Positions 1 to 12,150 of a DNA stretch of 64,000 bases are shown here, in pieces (the stretch's first letter is position 1; each line of letters opens with the position of its first letter). Source of the stretch: Ampelocalamus luodianensis (taxonomy: Eukaryota > Streptophyta > Magnoliopsida > Poales > Poaceae). The translations under genes and the position numbers were made by a program. The notes beneath the pieces were generated by a model. The model made no database searches and was not told where the DNA came from. It worked only from the letters and a program-made list of their open reading frames with translations. The DNA is taken from NCBI GenBank assembly GCA_036346255.1, contig CM070638.1, positions 36,270,394 through 36,334,393 on the forward strand. Reading direction: 5' to 3'.

Positions 1-267
1 GGAAATTTGACTCCAGAATTCCACTATTTTTTTGGCAACAAGCCTCTAACATCAACTTTCTATGAACATTCGCCACTATCACAAGTATGAAAAATCAGAT
101 TCTTGTTTATGACAAAAAGAATTTAAAAATTACAACCAAATGCACAATTGATGAGGATCTAATAATACTCAATTAATTAAATTATTTATCTATAATTGTT
201 ATTATAGATAGCAATATCTTTATGTTATTCGTAAAGATACCCCTTATCATTAATTAAGGAGAAGTTT
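1..267. other. AT-rich flank without recognised gene
   Basis: AT-rich sequence ahead of the first LTR. I see no open frame, repeat boundary or RNA gene in it. It could be flanking DNA or an older element fragment. Confidence 0.4.
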
Positions 268-303
268 TGCCAAGTAGTCATAAACCATTCTAGGATCACC
301 CTA

Positions 304-437
304 CATGGTCGTAAGTAGTTCTATGACAACCTAGTGGTCGTAAGATTTACTACGACCACCTCATAATCGTAAGCCTTACTACGATCACTTCATGGTCATA
401 AGCTTTACTACGACCAGGTCAACTACGACCACTCTAT
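304..437 (+). repeat. Array of TGGTCGTA / TACGACCA motifs in the LTR
   Basis: Four to five imperfect copies, about 30 bp apart, of a unit with TGGTCGTAAG followed by TACTACGACCA. They lie upstream of the LTR TATA box, where LTR enhancers usually sit. A similar motif array occurs in the unrelated Copia LTR near 61715-61890. Confidence 0.7.
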
Positions 438-685
438 AGTCAACAAAGCTTACAAACATGTGGGCCCAATCGACTGCATACATTTATACGTTGTGTTAAA
501 TACACACAGTAGTTAATATGTGTTGTTATCCTCTGAGATAACTGCACGTATTGAGCCTCTTCTCTGACATAACTATAAGATGATGTGGGAGGGTTAGTCC
601 CTGACAATAACCGTCACAGAATATGTGTATTTCATCAAACGTTGAGACGCCTCTTCGCATGGGACAACTACCACCCTTTTATGCG

Positions 686-695
686 CTATATAAGG
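686..695 (+). promoter_or_regulatory. TATA box of the outer gypsy LTR
   Basis: CTATATAAGG, about 250 bp before the end of the LTR, is a typical plant TATA box at the expected U3/R position. Confidence 0.65.
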
Positions 696-945
696 AGTAA
701 AGCCAGTGGACAGAGGAGAGAGAAGAACAACGACAACAGAGGCATGATCAACAGATAAGCCTTAGTTCTAGTGATTTCTTTTTTGTTGTAAAGCATAGTC
801 AATACAGCAACACAGGAATAGGGTTATTATTCTCTCAGGAGAAGGCCTGAACCTATATAAAATTATTGTGTCTTTTTCTATGTGGTTTAACTCAAGGAAA
901 GTCCCTAGTATTCATTCGTAAGATCGATACTAAACCATCGATAGT

Positions 946-963
946 TGGCGCCATCCATGGGGA
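946..963 (+). promoter_or_regulatory. Primer-binding site (TGGCGCC type)
   Basis: TGGCGCCATCCATGGGGA follows the LTR directly. TGGCGCC-type primer sites are standard in Tat/Retand (RIRE2-like) gypsy elements of grasses. The DGGSS protease downstream agrees with this assignment. Confidence 0.75.
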
Positions 964-1040
964 TCTTCCGATTTCTCCTTCCCTTCAAATTGTCTTCATT
1001 TTTCAACTCTGACTCTTTCATGACATGAGAGTGGAATGAC

Positions 1041-2608
1041 ATGGATGCCTGCTACGAGTATGAACAAAGCATCATTTCATCCGATGGCAATGCCATTTCC
1101 AGGGATCTTTCACCAGACCTAGGAGACCATGTCGCAGACAAGGTTGATGAGGGATCCTTCTCCCCCACAATATTATGCCCAGATGAGGAACCAGACTCCT
1201 CAAAGGGCAAGGGTACGTCCATCCAACCAAGGTCATGATTGCCCCATGGCGAGTACAGAGTACGGCAAGGGTTCCCCCCTCCAAATGTTCAAGCCCATCT
1301 AAGGTCGTGCGATCTAGCACAACAAGTCTTGGAATACATGATTCCAGGGCTCAACTAACACTAGATAACTCTCACCCTTTGGTTAACCTCACAAGGTGCA
1401 TTGCTGAGCCTACTTCACCTATGGATTAACCACACCCCCGCAGGGTTCACCTTTCGATGGAGACAGTCATAACCATGAATTCCCCATCCTGGAGGGGATT
1501 GCTCCAAGTCGCGAGGCATTGTCATTCGATTACTCCTTGAGCCAGGAGGACTCAAATGCGAGTGGAGATAATAGCACTCAAGAGGTCTTTGTACTCCCCT
1601 CATATCCTAATCTCTCTCCAAGAGGCAGGGCTGGGGATGCTTCCCATTGCACACTCACTTCGGGCTCTCGTGGTGATGGCGAGAATGCCTCTAGTGATGA
1701 ACAGGACCTCTACCTCATGAGCATGACCGAAATCCTAGAAATGATCGCTCTCCACTGAGGCATGCTCCAGCTATTTCAGACGTTGATGATCCTAAAACCA
1801 TTCGGAGAAGAAGAATTGCTACCCAGAGGTTTTTACCTAGGCACACCCAATACCAGTCAGAGGAAGCTCAAGAACTTTAACAAATCAATGACCTGATCGA
1901 AAACCCGACTCAAGAGCTTGGGCAAGCACCAGGCTATGACCTCTTTGCTCAAGATATCGCACAAAGACTTCATGACACGATGGTCAGATTTGAGTAGACT
2001 CAACAACACCGTTCTGATAGTCGTACTAGGACAACTCCATCGAATGCCAGTCATTCCGATGACTCTCCTCGTGGAGAAGGACAAGACAACTATCTTGGTC
2101 GATCTCCTAACCATGACTCTAGTTAGAGAAGAGTCCCTCGAACAACTGGTGATCGACAAATCCCAAGAGGAAGTGGTCGTTCACCACTTCTTCCAATAAA
2201 TCTACACCAGCAAATGGAGCACGAGGAGTATCACCCTCGTAGGGCTGAGATCTATGATAGGCCAGGTCTATTTACGATTGGGTATCGTAGAGTACGATCA
2301 CCTAGTGATGTCAACCCTTCTTTCCCGCAGAGAAGGCATTTTGATTTTATTACCGGATGTCGGGCATTTTCGCCTGACCTTTGAGCAGTTCGCTGACCAC
2401 CACGGTTCTGACCAGTGAATATGGAGAATTTTGATGGGTCATAAAATCCCAACGAGTTTATGCAAATCTATACCACTGTTGTTTGAGCAGCAGGAGGAGG
2501 AGAGCATGTCATGGCCAACTCCTTCCTGCTGTACTCGAAGGATCTGCTCCGATGTGACTGTTAAATCAACCAGAAGAGCCGATCTACTCATGGCAGCACC
2601 TCTATGAC
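1041..2608 (+). pseudogene. gag: gypsy gag pseudogene, 5' part
   Basis: Degenerate gag coding region of the outer element, readable only by switching frames and passing stops. The first clear frame starts at the ATG at 1041. The best family match is near 2418-2608, where the reading gives NMENFDGS, NPNEFMQIYTT, then an MAN-S-LLYSKD-type segment and finally WQHLYD, which matches the conserved capsid region of Tat/Retand gags. The last codons stop at the ATGAC target site of the solo LTR at 2609, and the same frame resumes at 8361 (DLLLANFQGTYNRPGN). The 1041-2400 part is low-complexity and poorly conserved, as is usual for the N-terminal gag of this lineage. It is not functional. Confidence 0.7.
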
Positions 2609-2929
2609 TGTAACATCCTGATTTTCAGAATCGGGATGTTAATATTTAATTTGGCGATATATTAAATTTTTGGCTATGTTCTAAAATTTTTCTAGTGTTT
2701 AATCAAAATGTGGCTTAAAAAAAATCAAATTGAATTAATTTAATAGTTGCTTTTTATTAAATCAAATCGTTTGAAAGACCATGTTTAAAAAAAATTAAAA
2801 ATTAAAATTAATTGTATTGATCTCCTGTTTTCACATGCATTTCAAAAATCATACCATGATGCATGCATACCATCGCTCTAATTTTTTTTGTTCGACTAAC
2901 CGCAGGCGACGCTTGTGTGTCTATTCTCT

Positions 2930-3835
2930 TTCCCAACTTCTCTCCTCGCAATCGTCACCAAAAATTAAGAACCCGTCAACGCATGTTATACCGTTACGAT
3001 CGTTGTCTCGAGAGAGTTCCATTTTAGCGTTTAGTTCGCACATGCAAGGTCGTTTGACCGGGTTGGAAAAATGAGGAATAAATGCTCTACCCAATTCTTT
3101 TCTTTACACACAGCCGAGTGCTCCTTCCCCAAACACACAATACAACATAACTTTTCTAGTCACTAAGCAAGCACCTTAGCACATATTCATTTTATCTCTT
3201 CTCTCCTTCCAATCTCAATCAAAAATTGAGAATCTCTCAATGCATGTTATACTATTGAAACCCTCATCACTTAAGCTTTCTAATCATCCAAGAAATTTTC
3301 GCATGCACTGCCATTTATTACTATTATTATTATTTTTCCTAAAACTGAAGCCACATACATGCACTGTTCATAGTTTGTCCCAGCCGAAAGACACACTCAC
3401 CACTGCCATCTTTCTTTTCTTTATTCATTTCCACTGCCAACCCCAACATCTATTTGTTTAATCATCAAGCAAAGACACCCAGCCATTTCAACTCAATGCC
3501 CTGCCCATTTCTTGAAGTCTAGCCAAACACAGCAAGTGCAAAGCCCCACTACCATTTCTTTACCCCAAACCGAACCACTCACAGCCACATCTTCCCACTC
3601 ACTGCCCATTTGTTCCCAGCCGAGCCCTTCCTCCTCTACTCACTGTCCTCTCCACGCCATGCCTTTCTTTCAACAGAGCAAAGAACTCAAACACTAGCGC
3701 ATTCATCCATCTTCTCTCCTCAAAATCATAGCTAAGAACCAAAAATCAAGTCTTGCATGCTATGCCATCGCAATCCCCCTCACCTAAGCTTCCCTTGCAT
3801 CCATTTAGTTCTCGCATGCATGGCCATTTGGGCAT
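2930..3835 (+). repeat. Irregular triplication inside the solo LTR
   Basis: A segment with a TCTCTCCT run, then AAAAAT-AGAA, GCATGTTATAC or a close variant, then a CGCATGCA-type end recurs at about 2930-3060, 3195-3325 and 3712-3830. Spacing is unequal because the intervening C-rich segments differ in length. They look like diverged duplicates within the LTR, not separate insertions. Confidence 0.6.
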
Positions 3836-3879
3836 GTTTTGAAGAAGATGAAAGGAGGTAGTTCGTGGCTTTTGTGGCT

Positions 3880-4800
3880 TTAAGGCATGTAGCTTCTTGG
3901 AGCACGGCCAGCACCAGAGAGCGGCGTCAAGGCACTGGCTGGGCTGCAGCGGCGCTGCTGTGATTCCTGGCGGCGTCGACGTGGTCGACAAGGTGGGATG
4001 GCCAGCCTGCAGCCGCGAGGAGGCGGCGGTTTGGTGCTGCCGCGACAAGGTGGTAGCAGCGTGGAGGAGCCGGCCATGGAGTTGCGTCGTGGCCGAGCGG
4101 TGCGGCATCGGGGCGGCCAGGCGGAGGTGTGGCTCGGTGGTGACCGGGTCTGGTCGGCCGGAGAGCGAGCAGCTCGTGCAAGGCAGCGAGGACAATCGTG
4201 AGGAGCGACCCGGCACGGCAGCCGTGGGCGGCCAGGGCAGGAGTGGCCAGCGGTGCATGCGGCGCCAAGGTGGAGGTGGCCGAGCCCGGGCACGGCCAAG
4301 GTGGCGCACTGGTAGACGACGTCGAAATGCCATGGATGCGAGGCTAAGGCACCGAAGTGGTTTCCAATCAACCGTGAGACTTACCTTCATAGACTTCCTT
4401 AAGGTGATCTCCTTTTTAGTTCGTTTATACTTAGTGCAAACACAAACTTGATCTTTGTTATTTTCGGAAGAGCTAGCTATGATTTGGGTGGGCGTGCTTT
4501 GTTAGATGAACAGACGTGGAAATGCCACCGTTGGCGGAAGAGGAGCCCAAGCTAGAGATGGTGGCGGCCTAGCAAGGCGGTGGCACGTGGTTGAGACAAC
4601 GTAGAGGCGCCACAGCATGGTGCGCCAAGGCGAGGCCGAGCGGCGGTGCATGCAGCCGGGCTGTGCATGCACACTGCCGAGCTCGACGGCATTAAGGCGC
4701 ATGCATTTGAAAGGCGACTCCGTGGGCATGCCCGAGAGCGACGGCGTCGGCGTGGACGCGGACGAGTCGGCGACGACTACGGTGGAAGTGGATGCGGAGT
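3880..4800. other. GC-rich block within the LTR, no real gene
   Basis: Open frames occur on both strands here because the sequence is GC-rich and stop-poor. The frames overlap, none shows a recognisable domain, and the block lies wholly inside the solo LTR. Similar GC-rich blocks sit in the other long LTRs of the window. I treat it as non-coding LTR sequence. Confidence 0.75.
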
Positions 4801-7800
4801 CTAGAAGACGGCACCCGGTGACGTTTCACACGCGTAGCGTTGCGGTAAAATTCTTAGTGTTATTTATTTTACTGCGTTACGATATTAGTCGTACATGTTG
4901 CATATTAGTCATCTGCATGTCATCTCTTTATGCATGTTTAATTGCAAAAATGATTTGGTAACTTAAGACCGGTATAATTCTCCGGTTATGTCTTATTTGT
5001 GCGTAGGCGTGATTATGTGTTGATATATTGGTGAATGCGAATAATTAGATTTTTGAGTTGAAATGTGTGTATTGTTGATCGGTGGATGCTAGATTAAATA
5101 TACATTGGATTGTTTGACCAGATGATATTTTGAAGTCGCATGGAAGTTAGTGGTGATCTTTGGAGTTAGGACGCATAAGGATTTTACGATCTATTACTTA
5201 ATGGATAGCTTTTGTGATGATATGTATTGAGATATGGAGATTGAATCGGGGATTTATTTAATCATGGGCAAATGGATCGGATGATGTTAGCATTAGTGTG
5301 TGAGTCATTTGTGCTAGAATTTGGAGATGGTAGGAATGGATTATTCGATTTTAGATAACTAATTGGATTGCCATGTAATTAGTAGATAAATCCTATATGC
5401 CGAGTCGATGCAATTGTACTCTCTTTTGGATTAGTAGCTAAATGATTATTAGTCGATCGTAGAGACGCATATGTGATTGAGTTGGTAGATGTCGTTCACA
5501 ACTAAGTTCGGTGGTATGGATATAAGTTGATCGATTAGTGAGCAATTAGATGTTGGGTGTGTTCTTAAATTGTAAAGATCTTTAGGTACCGGTTTGTCAA
5601 TTTAACCTTGATCGGTGGAAAATTGAGTGTATGCGATTGTGATTTGCCGAGGCAAGACTAGTAGAGCTAGATAGTTAGCATTAGCTTAAATAGTATATCG
5701 AAGAACGATCGATGGATTCAATCATGGTCATATGCCCATGAGTCGGTGGATTTCGTGTAATTATCGGATAGGTTGTATATTTGGAAGATCGTGAGTTCGG
5801 GCATCACTCGATGGATTGAATACCTTGATAATGTCCTAGTGGAGGTTAGTATGAGATTTAGATCAAGATATGAGAATATGATTGGAGAGTGTATGCATGT
5901 GATTGGATTCAACACCGGAGAATCAGTTAAGTATATGATCGTGAGAAGATTATATTTGTCGGTAGATGTTTTCCTTTTGGAAATATAGGAAAAAGAAAAG
6001 AATATATGTAGGCCCCACTTTTCATGGTAGAGGCTTGGTCAGCCTATGTATAAAAACTATTTATTGCGATCGAAATTTCAGAAAAGAATAATTTTTACAC
6101 TAGAAATTCATTTAACTTCAAAAAAATTCATAGAAAATTCAATTGAACTCCAAATGGGATGAATCCAATTGGGTTGTCCATAAAATATTATTCTATATCT
6201 AACCATGTAGTTTTTATCTCCACTAGAATTCTGCAAATTTTCACAACATAATTAAATTCGGGTGAGCGATGAAATGAACCACCATTTTTCAAAGATTTTC
6301 TAGAAAATCTGATTTTCAAACTACTATAACTCTCTCGTATAAACTCCAAATGGAATAATTTTTGTACCTAAATTTATCTAAAATCATAATCTAGCTAATG
6401 TATAAATTTCATGCATTTTTGAGCAATTTGAGTTTTTGGCTATTTCTCGGTGTTTATTTGATATCGCCTTTCTTTAGATTCTGAGTTGCCGGAAGTATGA
6501 GAGTAAGTAACCGAGAGTGAGCAAGTGAACTACCAGCAAGGCAAGCATCCTTTGAACTTTCTTTTGCATCATATTTGATCCCAGTTTTGTTAAGGTAGAT
6601 GCAATGATAATTGCTTGCATGCTATTTTATAATGTCGCTATTTTTGGTGATGAGTAGTTAGACACATCCTATTATCTTATCATTGTGGCTATCCATGAAT
6701 TATTCTAGTACTGAAATGCTTATGATAGGGTGTGTGAAATTATATTACTCGCGTTGCTTAGCCATGCAAGTCTAGAACCGGTAGTTTGATTGTCGGGAAT
6801 AACCCGACAATTATGGGACAAACACCACACTCATTATATACTTTTGTTTCAGATCTTCGTATCTGTTTTATGAGTTGATTTTTGTCATTTTAAAGAAGTT
6901 TTTGGTCTGGACAAGTGTTGGTTAGTGATGGTGCTTTGTGCACGAGATTTGGGTATGTGGTTGACTTGTCTGGACAATTAAGGACCGAACTTTGGGTACC
7001 TTCGTGCTATCACACGCGGTATATGGGTGCCGTACGGTTAAGTAGGGGGAAGGTTCTATTGTGTTAAGTCCCATGGTGGTGTAGGGGCATTTGTGTTTGA
7101 TCATTTGTCCTTAGGAGCCGAGGTAATGTTCTATAGTGTGCATGGTAGCACCAATTACCCTTTATGTTGCGTCGGTATTTCCAATATAACTTGTGAGCTC
7201 CTTAGCAAGTGCTATACGCTGCTTGTACTAAGACAGGAAACATCTCACATGGGGGACTTAGCTCAATAGGGTTTTCTTGCTGAAAACGACCGTATCTCGA
7301 TTCTCCCCGGCCGGCATACCAAAGGAAGTGTGTCATTGTTCGGAGGCATCCGGAGGCTTACGGGCTAATCGAGTCGTGTGGGTAAAGTATTACACCCCTG
7401 CAGGGTACAATCTATTCGAATAGCCGTGTCCACGGTTATGGACGACCGCTTGAAACTTGTGGCTGCTTATTGTTAGACTTAAAATTGTGGTTATAACTTG
7501 GTATCAACATGAATGGGACGTTCATGATTGTTGTTGTATCAAAGTGGGCCGCCACTTTGTTTTTGGTATGATTCATTCGCTTTGGAATTGATTACTTATT
7601 CACATGCTTTACTTCTACTTCAAATCTGAATTTTAAATGGCACTCGAAAAACTAGCATGTGTAGGTTGTAACTTGTTGCGTCTCTTTTGCAAAACTAAGC
7701 TAATATGAGCCATCCCTTGGAATAGCCTTATGCATGACTAATTTTTATTTGTGTAAGACTTGCGAGTACTCTTTGTACTCAGCCAGATGTTTGCTGGCTT

Positions 7801-8360
7801 TTACAGGTGAGGACGATATTGAGACCGATGAGATTGTCGGTGTCGATGTAGGTGACACCGACGAGTAGTATGCTATCTTCTAACTCCCAGTCGGTTGCCG
7901 ATGGGTTGTGGGCATACCACTGCTGGCATTTTAGTTTATTTACTCGCTTCCGCTATAAACTTGTTTAATTTGGCCGGACGGCCACTTATGTAGTTGTAAA
8001 CTTGGAACTGTGATGTATAACTTTTGTACTATTTATGTATGAGCGTTGTATGGATGTGATCGACGTTGTAATGAGAGTATGAATATATTGGTCGCTGATC
8101 TTGGGAGCCAATATAGGTCATGCTCGCTGTTCATGGCTTCCTATTTAACTCGCTAAGTGTCGTGTTTGACTGGTTGGAGAACCGACAATCATGTAGTGCT
8201 CGCAGGGGAACGGCGCGCATGATCATCGGGGCTCTAAATTCTAGTTAAGCCTCTCATTTAGACTGAGTTAAGTTGGAATCCATTTACTGGAGATCCAGGG
8301 TTATGTCCCTAAGACCTTGATTAGTCTCGGTCTTACGGAGATAACTCCGGGGTCCCCACA

Positions 8361-9010
8361 ATGACCTACTATTAGCCAACTTTCAAGGCACTTACAATCG
8401 CCCAGGAAATGAGGATGACCTGCACAAAATGCGACAAGATTCTCATGAGACCTTGCGCTAATTTATTAGACATTTCAGTCAGGTTCGCAATTCAATTCCT
8501 AAAGTTTATGACTCTTTTTCATCAGAGCATTCAAGTAGGGAGTCTGCAATTGAAGGATCATAGTGGATATCGCTCTAAATCCTCCAGCTACCGTTGCCGA
8601 GCTCTTTGAAATGGGCGACCATTATGCAACTGCTGTAGAATCGGTCGAGTGGAATTACACAATTGATCGTGGCGATAAGGACACTAAAGGAGCGGGTGAA
8701 GGTAGCAAAAAGAAGGATAAAAGGCTAAAAATTCAAGAGTAAGACTAAAGGCCAAAAACTTCAAGCCAAAAGCTCTAAGGAGGTCTTAGCCGTGAGTGAC
8801 AAGGAGCCTCGGAGCTCCAAACAATACTTCAACCAGAGCAAATGTAAACGCCCTGAACAGAAGGACGACAAGCCTAGGTGGTGTCCTTTCCACAAAATGG
8901 TAGGACACGTCCTTCGTAATTACTGAGATTTTCAGCGAAAACTCGAGGATTCCTACACCAGCAAAGGGCCACTTCCTACACTTAAAGAGGTGGGATAGAC
9001 GAGTGGTCGA
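8361..9010 (+). pseudogene. gag: gypsy gag pseudogene, 3' part
   Basis: Continuation of the outer gag after the solo LTR. The reading DLLLANFQGTYNRPGN, then a DLHKMRQ segment and RHFSQVRNSIPKVYDSF, is the conserved capsid C-terminal region. Near 8586-8690 come PPATVAELFEMGDHYA and a lysine-rich basic stretch. A CPFHKMVGH-type knuckle near 8884 has its last Cys replaced by Tyr, so metal binding would be lost. Stops and frameshifts are frequent. The region runs directly into the protease segment, as expected for a gag-pol polyprotein. Confidence 0.75.
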
Positions 9011-9034
9011 AAATAGTCAGATCATGATGAGGAG

Positions 9035-9448
9035 ATGTCGTTTCAGGATCCGGAACACACCATCGATCACATCTCTGGAGGATCTTTGGCATACGAGTCA
9101 AAACAACAACTCAAAGCTTTTGAACGTAAGGTAAATTCTATCAACCCTCCTCTTGTAATAAAGTACCAAAGTGGCCGAAAATCACTATCTCTTTTGAGAC
9201 CTTCTACTCGACTTAGTTGTTTTTCGATCATGGTCGAGTCCACCATCAACAATTGCTGAGTCAATCGTGTGTTAGTTGATGGTGGGAGTTCGCTGAATAT
9301 TTTCTTTATGAGTGCCCTAGATGAAATGCAAGTTCCTAGTACAAAGATCAAGCCTGTACGATATTCATTTCATGGGATCATACCGGGGTCTTCGACCAAA
9401 CCCATTGGTCGTAATATTTGGTTCACCAAACAATTTCAGGACAAGGAA
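9035..9448 (+). pseudogene. pol: gypsy aspartic protease pseudogene, 5' part of pol
   Basis: Retropepsin-like region of the outer element. It reads SFQDPEHTIDHISGGSLA, a linker, then VDGGSSLNIFFMSALDEM, which holds the active-site DGGSS variant typical of Tat/Retand proteases, and RYSFHGIIPGSSTKPIG. The frame slips near 9400; in the next frame it continues VIFGSPNNFRT before the sequence is cut by the insert starting at 9449. The matching downstream codons (EKISFDVVDFN) appear at 18706. The catalytic motif is still present, but the surrounding frameshifts make a working protein unlikely. Confidence 0.8.
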
Positions 9449-9900
9449 TGATGTAGCCCAAGCACCCTCTACTAATGCAATATCGGTTTGTAATATTTCT
9501 TCTGTGCAATCTTTTGTTAACAACAAGGAGAAAGATATGTGCGTACATGGATGCGCATGTGCCAGCGGATGCGCATGTGCCGGGCCGGGTGGCACGCGAG
9601 GAAGCACAACATGCACTAGGAACGAGTTCATGTGTTGCATTTGAGCATGCGAGCCAGGTTACCAATACAGAGTTAGAACCACCTAAATCATGTGCACTTG
9701 ATCACTTATTGATTGGAGGATTGTGCGTGGAAGGAAAGAAGAAGCTAACTCAAGATCATTTTCTATTTGGACGTGTGCATTCAGTTTGAACTAGTTAATT
9801 TTCAACGTGAAGAATTAGTCCAAAAGGAATTGCAAATCAGAAGTGCATGTAGTCGAAAGACATGAATGTGTACGTATGCATCTATTAGTACATGGGCCAT

Positions 9901-9965
9901 GGGCGGCGGCTTTGTCTGTTGTTTTTGAAAATAATATTATTTTAAGAATCAATTACAAAATATAT
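9901..9965 (+). repeat. Candidate left terminal inverted repeat of the MULE
   Basis: GGGCGGCGGC followed by a T-run, AAATAATATTATTTTAAG and AATTACAAAATATA. It lines up with the reverse complement of 18222-18285 mainly in the AT-rich portion; the first 30 bp match weakly. Confidence 0.45.
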
Positions 9966-10476
9966 GTAGTCGCTAAAAAAATTACGAAAATATGGAACCT
10001 ATCGCTAGTTTAGCGTGAATGGAGGTCCTAATCGCATTATCACTTAACCTTAGTTTCACGAATCGTGCATACCTCAAGCGTTGTCGATTAATTCTCAAAA
10101 ATTAATCATAGTACAATAACATACTACGATGACAAAGTGTTATTGTGAGTGCAAATGATTTGGTACCATTTAAATTATATGAAAATCAAAAAGTGGCTAA
10201 GTGGAACATGAAAAATGAAAAAGCCATTTGGATATATGTGAATATATTTTTAATTTATGTAGTGTATTGTTGTAGTAAGGTGAATATTGTAAGAATTTTG
10301 TGAGGGCGATTGCGGTTTTAATGATTAAATGCGTGCGAAGACAAGCGATATTACAATAAGAGCAGAATGTTTCATCGAATAGGGGTTACATGGCACGAAG
10401 GACAAGGCAGAGGGCGATGCGCGCATGCCTTTAGGAAATAGAAATACATGCGATATGTGGGCGAATAGGGTAGAAC

Positions 10477-11234
10477 TCACGATGGCGAATAGGCGAGAAC
10501 TCTGAGTGGAGCAGGGCCATTTGCCCCTTGCGCCTGGCTCGGCGTTATACTCCTCGCCTTGCGCCTTAGCTCGCCGCGATGGCCCTCTTCCGCTCCCTCT
10601 CGGCCTCCGTCGCTGGCATGCTCACGCTCCTGCTCCTCATGTTGCTGTCCGACCTCGTTGCTCTCCTGCTCGGCTTTCACCTCTTTGAGGCGCCTTTCAC
10701 GGGCCTCGATGTCCCCCTGGCCCAACTCTTGCGTGTCGATAACCACCACATGTCGTAGGGGTGGATCTTGTCGTCGATCCAGCGCGGAAGTCGCATAGGG
10801 GTGGCGGAGGCTGCAATAGGTGAAGATAGTTAGTTATGCCGTTACGCAAGGAAAAAGAGCATTGTACCCGAGATGCGGTTTCATTGCAGGTGCTTGTCGT
10901 TGTAGCTGCGGCGTAGTTTGGCGGCACCAATAGCGCTGGCCAATGGTCCACTCATCCGGTTGATTTGGCGCGCTTACGGCGTCCGGCACGGCATAGGGTG
11001 GCGCCACCTATCGGTGGCCCTTACGGATGGCGTTCGCGGGCATTGGTGGGGCGCGGCTCGACCCGAATCATTAGGCGAACTCTGAGGCGACTTCCTCACA
11101 TCCACTAGTTCTGGAAAAGTTTGGTGTGTGAAAGGCTGCTGACTAGCGGCACGATCGCGAGCGGCGGTCTCATGGGGAGACACCCAGTCCTTCAAAAGTT
11201 TGCGGATTTTCTCCCATTCCTTCTCTTTGTCCAT
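10477..11234 (-). CDS. MULE-borne ORF with acidic/basic coiled-coil tail (possible two-exon gene)
   Basis: I do not recognise this gene. The ATG at 11234 lies about 50 bp downstream of a minus-strand TATAAATA (11283-11290), a promoter-like arrangement. The first open frame starts MDKEKEWEKIRKLLKDWV and ends near 10974. A second minus frame, 10749-10477, is a Glu/Lys/Arg/Gln-rich segment (ELGQGDIEARERRLKEVKAE and onward) predicted as a coiled coil. Between them 10811-10867 has GT...AG ends and a CTAAC-like branch site on the minus strand, so the two could be exons, but 57 nt is short for a plant intron and the frame between the pieces is not continuous by eye. It may be a captured host fragment or an accessory MULE gene. 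Confidence 0.35.
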
Positions 11235-11282
11235 GTTTTCTACTTGGTGGTGCTGGTGTGGAGTTCTTGGATGAGTTGCGCT

Positions 11283-11290
11283 ATATTTAT
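11283..11290 (-). promoter_or_regulatory. TATA box upstream of the MULE coiled-coil ORF
   Basis: On the minus strand TATAAATA lies about 50 bp before the ATG at 11234. Position and sequence fit a plant core promoter. Confidence 0.45.
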
Positions 11291-11329
11291 AGGTACAACG
11301 GAGGGAGTGGTAGCGGGGCTCAGAAAAAG

Positions 11330-11600
11330 CTGGCTCGTTGGGTCAAATTGTCCTACAAAGCTACTTCGTATGGTCATGTCACGAAAAAGTGGGTCGTCAG
11401 GTTACATCGTCCAAAAGCTACCTCGTCTGGTCATGTCCTCGAGAAGGCTGGGTCGTCGGGTTACATCGTCTGATAAAGCTACCTCGTCGGGTCATGCCCT
11501 CGGGCCGAATATCTGCGTCGTGTGGTCACCGTCTGAGAAAAAGCCATTCGTTTGGTCACATCGTCGAGTAAAAAAGGCTAGTCGGTCACGTCGTCAAGAA
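11330..11600 (+). repeat. Imperfect tandem repeat, about 65 bp unit, inside the MULE
   Basis: A unit containing GGGTTACATCGTC, AAAGCTACCTCGTC and GGTCATGTC is repeated four times with substitutions and indels. Open plus-strand frames across it (such as the one beginning at 11121) are by-products of the repeat. Confidence 0.7.
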
Positions 11601-11647
11601 AAAGAATTCCACGAACACGTGTTGCACGAGCGAGTGGGAAGTACAAC

Positions 11648-11745
11648 GCGAAAGTATTACGTGCATCACGTGCAAAAAGTATGACATGCATCACATACGC
11701 AAAGTATTACATGCATCACATATGAAGTGCAAAATTTAAGTATGA
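11648..11745 (+). repeat. Short tandem repeat, about 25 bp unit
   Basis: Three to four copies of a unit reading CAAAGTATTACATGCATCACA with small changes, directly after the 65-bp repeat and between MULE genes. Confidence 0.75.
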
Positions 11746-12150
11746 CATAACGAACAAATGTGCTTGTAGCATCCTCCCCTACCAGCCCCATACTAGGCTC
11801 CCGCCATGCGCACCCCATCATCCCCTCCTCCATCACCACGGCCCTCCACCTCCGTCTCCTCCCCTACAGACTCGCTTGGGCCCCCTCCTCTCTGTGCTGG
11901 GTGTCGGGGCCTCGGCCACGACAGGAAAGACGATCTGGAGCCACAGTGCAGCGAGGACCGAGGCGAAGGTGGAGCGGCGGCTGTTTGTGTGGGTACCGCG
12001 CGCGGTGATGCCAGTGACGTGTGAGAACCTCGGTAGAAGTGGTGAGGAGCGGGTGTCGTCGACCAAGAAGTCGTGGAGCTTCAGCCATGTAAGCTGGAGA
12101 GGACCCTTGGTCATGCGAATTGGACCTACGGATAAAGTATTGTTAGTCAA

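Larger units (their letters stand above)
268..944 (+). repeat. 5' LTR of the outer Ty3-gypsy element (start uncertain)
   Basis: The right edge is fixed by the primer-binding site at 946-963 and by a TATA box (686-695) about 250 bp before it. The left edge is placed at a TG at 268 where a run of TGGTCGTA-type repeats begins, but no second LTR remains in the window to confirm it and I found no target-site duplication. The last bases before the PBS read ATCGATAG rather than a clean CA end, which fits decay. Confidence 0.5.
2609..8360 (+). mobile_element. Solo LTR, Tekay/Del-type, 5752 bp, TSD ATGAC
   Basis: It begins TGTAACATCC and ends GGTCCCCACA, flanked by ATGAC at 2604-2608 and 8361-8365. 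I found no PBS, PPT, internal coding region or second LTR, so it reads as one very long LTR left by LTR-LTR recombination. It shares with the other long LTRs here the CCCTGCAGGG palindrome (7396-7405), CTATTCGAATAG (7412-7423) and the GAGTAC...GTACTC inverted repeat (7764-7780). Excising it restores the gag frame. It holds a GC-rich block (3880-4800) and a triplicated segment (about 2930-3835). The rest, about 4800-8360, is AT-rich with no gene. Confidence 0.92.

Noticed and set aside
304..437. Possible CRISPR-like or satellite array
   Set aside because: Units are imperfect, only four or five, with no unique spacers, and sit in an LTR promoter.
3746..4390. 214-residue minus-strand frame and several overlapping frames on both strands
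   Set aside because: It lies inside a solo LTR in a GC-rich, stop-poor block. Frames overlap on both strands and no domain or codon pattern supports a gene.
11121..11684. 187-residue plus-strand frame
   Set aside because: Its second half translates the 65-bp tandem repeat, and it runs opposite to the MULE genes.
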